DNA from: Chloroflexota bacterium
GTDB lineage: Bacteria; Chloroflexota; Dehalococcoidia; UBA1151
Length of the DNA stretch: 5,755 nucleotides
Direction: 5' to 3'
NCBI GenBank assembly: GCA_022561735.1
Contig: JADFQR010000095.1
Coordinates: 1 to 5,755, forward strand
The position numbers and the translations under genes were made by a program. Below are positions 1 to 5,163 of this stretch, one piece after another; positions within the stretch are counted from its first letter, which is position 1; the number at the start of each line of letters is the position of its first letter. The notes beneath the pieces are model-generated. The model was not told where the DNA came from, searched no databases, and was given only the letters and a program-made list of their open reading frames with translations.

Positions 1-1497
1 CTGCTTGTACGCGGCCGCGGCTTCGGCGAGTTTCGTGCGCGAATCGTCGCTCAGCTCGCCCGTTTTGCCGATCTCAGCGAGAACTTCCGGGAGATTGGCG
101 GAGGTGTACTCGTGCCAGCCCTTCTCGAACTCCTGGATTCGCGGAATCGGCACGTCGTCAAGGTGGCCGTCCGTGCCCAGGTAGAAGATCGAGACCTGCT
201 GCTCCATCGTGAGCGGAGCTGTCTCGTCCTGTTTCAACACCTCGGTCATGCGCTGGCCACGCTCGAGCTGGTTCCGGGTCGCCACGTCAAGGTCTGCGGT
301 GCCGAACTGGGCGAAGGCCGCCAGCTCCCGGAACTGGGCCATATCAAGCTTCAGCTTGCCCGCAACGTCACGCATGGCGCGCTTCTGCGCCGCGCTGCCC
401 ACGCGGCTTACCGATAGTCCGGCGTTCAGGGCCGGCCTGATACCTGCGTTGAAAAGCTCAGGTTCCAGGTAGATCTGGCCGTCTGTGATGGAGATGACAT
501 TGGTCGGAACGTACGCCGACACGTCTCCGGCCTGGGTCTCGATGATCGGCAGCGCGGTCATCGACCCACCGCCATGCTCATCGTCCATCCGGGCGGCCCG
601 CTCTAGCAGGCGGGAGTGGAGGTAGAACACGTCACCCGGGTACGCCTCACGTCCCGGAGGCCGGCGGAGAAGAAGGGACATCTGCCGGTAAGCCCATGCG
701 TGCTTCGTCAGATCGTCATACACGATCAGGACGTCTCGGCCCTGGTCCATGAAGTACTCACCCATCGCAGCGCCGGCGAAGGGGGCCAGGTACTGGAGCG
801 GGGCCGGGTCCGACGCGTTCGCAGCAACCACGATTGTGTGGTCAATGGCGCCGTGATCGCGCAGCGTCTGGGCGACCTGCGCCACTTTACCGACCTTCTG
901 CCCGATTCCGACGTAGATGCAGATAACGCCGGTGTCATTCTGGTTGATGATCGCATCGACGCAGATAGACGTCTTCCCGGTGTTGCGGTCCCCGATAACC
1001 AGCTCACGCTGGCCGCGACCGACCGGGATAAGTCCGTCGATGCCTTTGATCCCGAACTGCAACGGGATGTCAACAGACTTGCGAACGACCACGTTCGGCG
1101 CCAACCGCTCAATGGCCAAGTTTGTCGAGGATTCTATCGGGCCGCGCCCGTCCAGCGGCCGCCCGAGCGAGTCGACGATTCGTCCGATCAGCCCTTCGCC
1201 CACCGGCACCTCGGCGATCCGCCCGGTGCTTCGGACCTCGTCGCCTTCCTTAATATGTGTGAACTGGCCAAGGATCACAGCGCCAACGCTGTCCTCTTCA
1301 AGGTTCAGCGCCATACCGATCGTGTCGTTCGGGAACTGCAACAGCTCCGTGTAACTGACGTCTGACAGGCCATGAATGGTGGCGACCCCGTCAGCCGCCG
1401 ACACAACCGTACCGACGTCCACCATCGTCAACTCGCCGCCGAATTCCTCGATCTGGCGCTTGATGACCGAGGCTATGTCCTGTCCTCTGACCGCCAT
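1..1497 (-). CDS. atpA: F1Fo ATP synthase subunit alpha, 3' end cut off by window edge
   Basis: Subunit alpha alternates with beta in the F1 hexamer on the cytoplasmic side and carries the non-catalytic nucleotide sites. The reading frame is open from ATG (1497-1495) to base 1, giving 499 residues; bacterial alphas are about 500-515, so only a few C-terminal residues are missing. Visible in order: N-terminal beta-barrel (about 25-92), P-loop GDRNTGKT at 169-176, the LIVYDD strand end at 257-262, [19 protein letters not shown] at 278-296, the alpha/beta signature [10 protein letters not shown] at 355-364 followed by the arginine finger R365, and the C-terminal helical domain. The start is fixed by GGAGGAG at 1503-1509, six bases upstream. 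Oddities: Asn172 stands where Gln (or Lys in some actinobacteria) is usual, and GQKVGK (199-204) replaces the common GQKRST-type stretch. A 159-base spacer separates it from atpH. The identification is secure; the effect of the substitutions is unknown. Confidence 0.98.
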   Translation of the reverse strand, partial: MAVRGQDIASVIKRQIEEFGGELTMVDVGTVVSAADGVATIHGLSDVSYTELLQFPNDTIGMALNLEEDSVGAVILGQFTHIKEGDEVRSTGRIAEVPVGEGLIGRIVDSLGRPLDGRGPIESSTNLAIERLAPNVVVRKSVDIPLQFGIKGIDGLIPVGRGQRELVIGDRNTGKTSICVDAIINQNDTGVICIYVGIGQKVGKVAQVAQTLRDHGAIDHTIVVAANASDPAPLQYLAPFAGAAMGEYFMDQGRDVLIVYDDLTKHAWAYRQMSLLLRRPPGREAYPGDVFYLHSRLLERAARMDDEHGGGSMTALPIIETQAGDVSAYVPTNVISITDGQIYLEPELFNAGIRPALNAGLSVSRVGSAAQKRAMRDVAGKLKLDMAQFRELAAFAQFGTADLDVATRNQLERGQRMTEVLKQDETAPLTMEQQVSIFYLGTDGHLDDVPIPRIQEFEKGWHEYTSANLPEVLAEIGKTGELSDDSRTKLAEAAAAYKQ

Positions 1498-1502
1498 GCG
1501 AT

Positions 1503-1527
1503 CTCCTCCGTGGACCCCGTTACGGAG
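1503..1527 (-). promoter_or_regulatory. atpA Shine-Dalgarno partly inside a hairpin
   Basis: On the mRNA strand, CTCCGT (1527-1522) can pair with ACGGAG (1511-1506) across a 10-base loop. The 3' arm includes the first four bases of the Shine-Dalgarno sequence GGAGGAG (1509-1503) of atpA. If it forms, the hairpin would partly hide the ribosome-binding site. The SD itself is seen directly and is strong; the control role is inference. Confidence 0.4.
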
Positions 1528-1581
1528 CCCTGTCTTTAAGTAACGCCGCCGGACCCTCTCGATGAGGCCCCCTCACGACGC

Positions 1582-1619
1582 CTGCCCGAGTTCTGGTACT
1601 TGCCGTACCCGCCGGGCAG
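1582..1619 (-). other. Nested inverted repeat in the atpH-atpA spacer
   Basis: Outer arms CTGCCCG (1582-1588) and CGGGCAG (1613-1619) are perfectly complementary over 7 bases. Inside them GGTAC (1595-1599) and GTACC (1605-1609) form a second perfect 5-bp stem with loop TTGCC. No T-run follows in the direction of atp transcription, so it does not look like an intrinsic terminator. It may be an mRNA-processing, stability or pausing element. Confidence 0.4.
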
Positions 1620-1633
1620 AGTTGCTTCCTTGT

Positions 1634-1648
1634 AATACAAACTGTATT
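1634..1648. other. AT-rich palindrome just downstream of atpH
   Basis: AATACA (1634-1639) and TGTATT (1643-1648) are perfect inverted repeats around AAC, in a small AT-rich patch within GC-rich DNA. It lies 8 bases past the atpH stop codon. It could be a protein-binding half-site pair, part of a weak internal promoter, or a small RNA stem. I could not find a convincing -35/-10 pair around it. Confidence 0.25.
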
Positions 1649-1656
1649 TCAGGTCA

Positions 1657-2217
1657 CTACCGGCCTGAGTCGTCCCCCACCGGTATCGCGGCCGGCCGGC
1701 CGATCGATCGCCGGAGCGCCTCAAGTTTGGCCAGCAGGCTGCCGTCAACCAGCCTGTCTCCAACACGCGCCACCATCCCGCCCAGCAACGCCGGGTCTTC
1801 CCGCCAGGTTGCGTCAACCTCCTGCCCGACCAGCGCGCTGAGGCGAGCGACGATTTCTGAGCGCATAGCTTCATCGACCGGCGCTGCGGTCGCGATGTCC
1901 GCCCGTGCGATGCCCCGCCGGCGGTCCAGCATCGCCCTGTACTCATCGCGTATCGCGGTTGCGAGGCGCGATGCATGGTGCGTCACGAGAAGTTTCGCCA
2001 GGTTCCGTGCAAGGTCATTGACATGCTCCAGCACGGTGTCGACGCCGGCCATTTTCACGGACATAGGCACCTGGGGTGCGTCAAGCAGCGCCGCGAAATC
2101 CTCATCGCCAAGCGCTGTTGCGATCACGTCAAGGTCTGCGGCCCATTCGTCGAACGTGTCGCTTTCTGACGCTAGATCGAAGGCGGCCTGTGCGTAACGT
2201 CGTGCTTTAGGCGCCAT
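1657..2217 (-). CDS. atpH: F1Fo ATP synthase subunit delta (OSCP family)
   Basis: Delta (bacterial OSCP) sits on top of the F1 hexamer and ties it to the C-terminal end of the b stalk, so that alpha3beta3 does not turn with the rotor. The 186-residue length is normal (about 175-185). The N-terminal ARRYAQAAFDLA (5-16) matches the family's opening helix that contacts alpha. The C-terminal block DPALLGGMVARVGDRLVDGS (141-160) is the most conserved family motif and binds b. ATG at 2217-2215 is preceded by GGAGGT (2224-2229) with a 6-base gap, which sets the start. It follows atpF after a 79-base spacer. The C-terminal tail after residue 173 (RPAAIPVGDDSGR) is a short polar extension with no recognised role. 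Confidence 0.96.
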   Translation of the reverse strand: MAPKARRYAQAAFDLASESDTFDEWAADLDVIATALGDEDFAALLDAPQVPMSVKMAGVDTVLEHVNDLARNLAKLLVTHHASRLATAIRDEYRAMLDRRRGIARADIATAAPVDEAMRSEIVARLSALVGQEVDATWREDPALLGGMVARVGDRLVDGSLLAKLEALRRSIGRPAAIPVGDDSGR

Positions 2218-2293
2218 GCTCAGACCTCCATCCCCGTCCGGGTTCCATACGGTCCCCGTGGCAACTGCAGGGTCCGCTAGCGATACCCTGCAT
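2207..2293 (-). other. Possible 28-codon coupling mini-ORF between atpF and atpH
   Basis: An ATG (2293-2291) three bases past the atpF stop is preceded by GAGGG (2303-2307) at a 9-base gap. It opens a 28-codon frame that runs through the spacer hairpin and ends with TAA at 2209-2207, 11 bases inside atpH. A ribosome continuing from atpF could thus keep the hairpin open and end next to the atpH start. The encoded peptide resembles nothing I know and may not be made; chance is a fair explanation for so short a frame. Confidence 0.2.
2266..2292 (-). other. Perfect 8-bp hairpin in the atpF-atpH spacer
   Basis: TGCAGGGT (2266-2273) and ACCCTGCA (2285-2292) are perfectly complementary around an 11-base loop that holds the palindrome CGCTAGCG (2275-2282). 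It begins 4 bases after the atpF stop codon. There is no T-run after it in the atp direction, so it is probably not a Rho-independent terminator. It may instead protect the 3' end of upstream mRNA segments or slow the transcript locally. Confidence 0.5.
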
Positions 2294-2296
2294 CAA

Positions 2297-2800
2297 TTAA
2301 TTCCCTCGATTGCCGGCCAGACCTTCTTGCAGCACGCCCTCGATAATCTCGCGGTGCGCCTGCGCGTCAAGTGACCGGCCGATCACGCGTTCCGCGGCAT
2401 CGACAGCCAGGTTCGCGAACTCCGCCCTGATCTCTTCGATCGCAGCGTCCCGCTCACGCCGGACGTCCTGGGCGGCACGCTCCCGCAGTGTCTCCAGGTC
2501 CGCACGGACGCGTTCCTCTTCCGTGACGCGCAGCCGTCCCGCGGCGTCACGCGCCTCGGCGATCAACTGCTGTCCCTGGGTTCGCGCCGCTGCAATCTCC
2601 TGCTCCACCCGCTCGGCGGAAGACGCGGCATCCTGCCGCGCCCGGTCAGCCGCCTCAAGGCTCTCCCGGATCCGATCTGTACGGCCGTCAAGCGCCCGTG
2701 AGATCGGTCCGTAAAGCAGCTTCGACAGGATGTAGAACAGGATCAGAAAACTGACGAGCTGTGTTACCAGCCCCGGCAGATTTATGCCTATTTCAGCCAT
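2297..2800 (-). CDS. atpF: F1Fo ATP synthase subunit b
   Basis: Subunit b is the peripheral stalk: an N-terminal membrane helix next to subunit a and a long dimeric coiled coil that reaches up to delta. The protein has 167 residues, within the usual 155-175. One membrane helix (about 10-30) is followed by a GPIS-A-DGR turn (31-40), then an almost uninterrupted charged, Ala/Glu/Arg-rich helix (about 41-125). The C-terminal part, around FANLAVDAAERVIGRSLD (128-145), is the conserved delta-binding region. ATG at 2800-2798 has a modest GAGGAA (2806-2811) with a 5-base gap; its bases can pair with CCTC (2817-2820 on the mRNA strand) in a weak 4-bp stem. Only one b gene is present, so the stalk is expected to be a homodimer and not the b/b' type of phototrophs. 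Confidence 0.97.
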   Translation of the reverse strand: MAEIGINLPGLVTQLVSFLILFYILSKLLYGPISRALDGRTDRIRESLEAADRARQDAASSAERVEQEIAAARTQGQQLIAEARDAAGRLRVTEEERVRADLETLRERAAQDVRRERDAAIEEIRAEFANLAVDAAERVIGRSLDAQAHREIIEGVLQEGLAGNRGN

Positions 2801-2821
2801 CTATATTCCTCAAAACGAGGC

Positions 2822-2877
2822 CGGTGATTTCACACCGTCCCCGCACCCACGACTCCAGTGAACGCCTTTCAGCGTCC
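2822..2877 (-). other. Two small hairpins in the atpE-atpF spacer
   Basis: The first, just after atpE, pairs 2872-2877 with 2860-2865 (six pairs with one G-U, loop TGAAAG on the RNA). The second pairs CGGTG and CACCG (2822-2826 with 2833-2837) around six bases. Each is weak alone. They sit where an atpE-stabilising structure would be expected, but stems of this size also arise by chance in GC-rich DNA. Confidence 0.25.
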
Positions 2878-2900
2878 CCGGCGCCGCGCAGGTGTTTTGG

Positions 2901-3155
<255 letters not shown>

Positions 3156-3183
3156 TCACAAACTAGACCAAAGGACGCCGCGT

Positions 3184-3199
3184 GCCGGAACTCTCCGGC
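3184..3199 (-). other. 6-bp tetraloop hairpin in the atpB-atpE spacer
   Basis: GCCGGA (3184-3189) and TCCGGC (3194-3199) pair perfectly around four bases. It lies midway between the atpB stop and the atpE start. No T-run follows in the atp direction. A candidate for mRNA stabilisation or partial transcription stop; short enough that chance cannot be excluded. Confidence 0.35.
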
Positions 3200-3242
3200 C
3201 GTTTGACGGATGCGCCGTTTGAATGAAATAAGCGCGGCGACG

Positions 3243-4415
3243 CTAGTGCTCCTCCTCACCATGGCCAATGGTTGCCATCACGCCGAAGACCAGCGTGAGC
3301 ATGGCGAAGATGAACGCCTGGATTACGCCGACGAATAGCTCCAACCCTATGAACGGAATAATCCCGATCAAGGGGAACAGGAACGCCATCGCCACAAGCA
3401 AGACCTCGCCGGCGAACATGTTTCCAAATAGGCGGAAGGTGAAGCTGATAGTACGGGCCAGCTCACCGATGATCTCCAGGATGCCGACGAAGAAGAAGAT
3501 CGGTCCCTGCTTAAGGTTGATGAACTTCCCGCCGTAACCGCGGAAACCAAGGGACCTGAATCCCCATACCTGGACCATGAACATGGCCACAAGCGCGATG
3601 GACAGGGTGGTGTTCACATCGGTATTTGCGCCGCGCAAGAACGGGACCAGGATGCCGACATCTTCGGCAAGGACGACGTCGTTACTTTCGATGCCGGCCA
3701 GCAGGCCTTTATCGAACTTTTCGTCGAGCAGCTCCGGCCTCACGAGCTCGATCCCGTGGCCGCCTTCTTCAAAATCAAGGCTCGCCAGCGGCACGGCGTC
3801 CTGGCTACCGCGGCCAAAGGGGATAATTTTCAATCCGCTGCCGCCGGTAAAGACAACAAGGTCAGGACTCTTGAACTTGGCCTCGCCACCGGAGTGTTCA
3901 GCCTCTTCAATTGCCTCTTCACGGTGTTCAACAAACTCCGCGGAGGTCTCGATCCAACCGATGGTCCCGACGCCCGGCAAAACGCTCAGCCAGTTGGACA
4001 TCACCACGACGAGGAAGATGGTGACCACCAGAGGAAGGAATTTGCGGCCTTGCCGCCCGCCGGCTGCGGATTCAGCCAGATTGATAAAGAACTCCACGAT
4101 CACTTCAAGGAAGTTCTGGAGTCCCGTGGGCACGTCCGCTTCCGGTGATTTACTCCGGATCTTGCGGGTGCCAAAAAAGGCTATAAGGGTGAGTAACACA
4201 CCACCGATCCACAGCATGATCGATGTGTTCTTGACCTCATACGAGCCAATGGTAAAAGCCTTCTCGGCGGGCAGCTCAATAGCTGCTATGGGTGCGCCAA
4301 GAAACCCGAGGCCAAACGGAGCGCCAAGCGCCCCACCAACCACAGATAGCCCGAAAACGGCAACAACAAGTATGAGGGTAACCAGCGTTTTGGGACTGGA
4401 GAAAATTTTCGACAC
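3243..4415 (-). CDS. atpB: F1Fo ATP synthase subunit a, long form with extracytoplasmic insertion
   Basis: Subunit a is the stator membrane protein that provides the two proton half-channels against the c ring. At 390 residues it is much longer than the usual 230-290. The core is clear: hydrophobic segments near 65-83, 126-147, 268-287 and 303-325, then RLFGNMFAGE (328-337), where R328 is the essential arginine (E. coli R210) and E337 matches E219. Q366 in QAFIF matches Q252; E359 is at the E. coli H245 position. Two parts are extra: a lysine-flanked hydrophobic segment at 10-31, either a signal sequence or an added membrane helix, and about 100 hydrophilic, acid-rich residues (about 158-257) before the conserved NTDVNTTLS. 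By E. coli topology the latter faces outward. The start is GTG (4415-4413): an in-frame stop lies seven codons upstream (4436-4434) with no ATG between, and no well-spaced Shine-Dalgarno is visible (AGAGG touches the GTG; GAGGA is 14 bases away). Confidence 0.95.
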   Translation of the reverse strand: MSKIFSSPKTLVTLILVVAVFGLSVVGGALGAPFGLGFLGAPIAAIELPAEKAFTIGSYEVKNTSIMLWIGGVLLTLIAFFGTRKIRSKSPEADVPTGLQNFLEVIVEFFINLAESAAGGRQGRKFLPLVVTIFLVVVMSNWLSVLPGVGTIGWIETSAEFVEHREEAIEEAEHSGGEAKFKSPDLVVFTGGSGLKIIPFGRGSQDAVPLASLDFEEGGHGIELVRPELLDEKFDKGLLAGIESNDVVLAEDVGILVPFLRGANTDVNTTLSIALVAMFMVQVWGFRSLGFRGYGGKFINLKQGPIFFFVGILEIIGELARTISFTFRLFGNMFAGEVLLVAMAFLFPLIGIIPFIGLELFVGVIQAFIFAMLTLVFGVMATIGHGEEEH

Positions 4416-4460
4416 CCTCTGTGGTTGAGTCCTCTACTGTGCTATCCCGGCCGGCTACCG

Positions 4461-4739
4461 CTAATCCCCGTCCCGGGGTTTTTGAGCTGGGCCGTCCGAG
4501 CCGCCATCCCACATGGCGTTCAATATTTGAATCATTCCTGCGAAGGCGACCACGATCCCAACCGCCAGTCCAATCAGCGTCAGCACCGGACTCGTACCGA
4601 AGTTACGATCCAGCCAGAAGCCGCCGCCCGCCCCCCCGGCAATACTCAGCCCAACAACCCATCCCGCCCCCATCAGCCGCCCCAAAAGCACGATGGTTTT
4701 CCGTGTCTCGGGCGGTCGGCCACCGGTTGGTTGGCCCAT
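4461..4739 (-). CDS. atpZ: AtpZ/AtpI-family small membrane protein
   Basis: This 92-residue protein has two membrane segments (about 22-42 and 51-74) joined by GGGFWLDRNFGTSP (38-51). That turn, with its LDR and GTSP signature, is typical of the AtpZ-type family (ATPase_gene1) found at the head of atp operons. Family members are not part of the finished enzyme; work on alkaliphilic Bacillus links AtpZ with AtpI to c-ring assembly and to Mg2+/Ca2+ supply. The frame is open upstream to an ATG at 4895, but the added stretch is Cys/Ser/Gln-rich and not like the family. The ATG at 4739-4737, with AGGTG (4749-4753) nine bases upstream, gives the usual length. It lies 45 bases before atpB, with no separate 4-TM atpI between them. 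The function is inferred from family and place. Confidence 0.85.
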   Translation of the reverse strand: MGQPTGGRPPETRKTIVLLGRLMGAGWVVGLSIAGGAGGGFWLDRNFGTSPVLTLIGLAVGIVVAFAGMIQILNAMWDGGSDGPAQKPRDGD

Positions 4740-4815
4740 AGGTTGCGGCACCTGCCCGCCCAGACTGCATCTGAGCTGAAAGCTACGCGGATCGCTCTGA
4801 ATACCGGTTGTGGAC

Positions 4816-4842
4816 TTTATCACACACTTATTGGCGGGACAA
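4816..4842 (-). promoter_or_regulatory. Candidate promoter of the atp operon
   Basis: On the minus strand TTGTCC (4842-4837) and GATAAA (4821-4816) each match four of six consensus -35 and -10 bases, with a 15-base gap; TGT directly before GATAAA gives an extended -10. Transcription would begin near 4808, about 70 bases before atpZ. The match is weak and the spacer short, so position is a better argument than sequence. Confidence 0.3.
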
Positions 4843-5129
4843 CGGAATCCAGAAAACCCGTCGCCATCCTGCCGGGAGCGCGAGACCCAATCCACGAACG
4901 CCCGGAGAGGATATCAAACAACACCCGGCCGGACACAAACACAATACACGGCCAGCCGCGTTGCGGCGACGCGCTGCCCGTGTCCCGGGTGATCGTCTCA
5001 TGGCGAACCGTGTCGAACGGGGCGCCCACACGCCGGTGCGTTCCGCGCATCGCCAATCTTCGCGGGTATGCTGCCCGGACCGCAGGCGCACGTCCGGTGA
5101 CGCAGGTTCACGGGCGTTACGCGACGGTG

Positions 5130-5149
5130 CATGGCAACCCATGACAACC
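5130..5149 (+). repeat. Tandem 10-base repeat before the amidohydrolase
   Basis: CATGGCAACC (5130-5139) is followed at once by CATGACAACC (5140-5149), nine of ten bases the same. It ends just before the ribosome-binding site (GAGAGGAG, 5152-5159). It could be a paired operator site or a chance duplication. Confidence 0.4.
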
Positions 5150-5163
5150 ACGAGAGGAGCGCT

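Larger units (their letters stand above)
4740..5163. other. Divergent intergenic region between the atp operon and the amidohydrolase gene
   Basis: These 424 bases separate two genes that point away from each other, so they should hold both promoters. Short frames cross it but none has codon character or a family I recognise. It contains a weak candidate minus-strand promoter (4816-4842), a CGCGT/ACGCG inverted repeat (4957-4961 and 4969-4973), and a tandem 10-base repeat before the amidohydrolase (5130-5149). I see no RNA gene and no clear plus-strand promoter. Confidence 0.6.

Noticed and set aside
616..1365. Plus-strand open frame of 249 codons opposite atpA
   Set aside because: It mirrors the highly conserved alpha-subunit codons in GC-rich DNA and has no family resemblance.
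1536..1976. Minus-strand frame overlapping atpH and continuing into the atpH-atpA spacer
   Set aside because: Its upstream part is a frameshifted reading of atpH. The tail in the spacer has no Shine-Dalgarno or plausible start other than TTG and does not reach atpA.
2266..2292. Rho-independent terminator between atpF and atpH
   Set aside because: The stem is good, but no T-run follows it on the minus strand, and a terminator here would cut off essential downstream subunits.
3577..4428. Long plus-strand open frame (283 codons) opposite atpB
   Set aside because: It is antisense to a certain atpB gene, is Ser/Pro/Arg-rich as such shadows are, and has no recognisable domain.
4740..4895. N-terminal extension of the AtpZ-like protein to an ATG at 4895
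   Set aside because: The added 52 residues are unlike the family, and the ATG at 4739 has its own ribosome-binding site and gives the usual length.
5041..5072. Plus-strand promoter with TATGCT as -10 (5067-5072)
   Set aside because: Only four of six bases match and there is no -35-like element at a normal distance.
4425..5144. Plus-strand frame of 239 codons across the divergent region
   Set aside because: It overlaps atpZ in antisense, is rich in Arg/Pro/Thr without domain character, and ends before the amidohydrolase.
5131..5163. Earlier in-frame ATG for the amidohydrolase
   Set aside because: It has no ribosome-binding site, would place AGAGGAG inside the gene, and adds residues not typical of the family's N-terminus.
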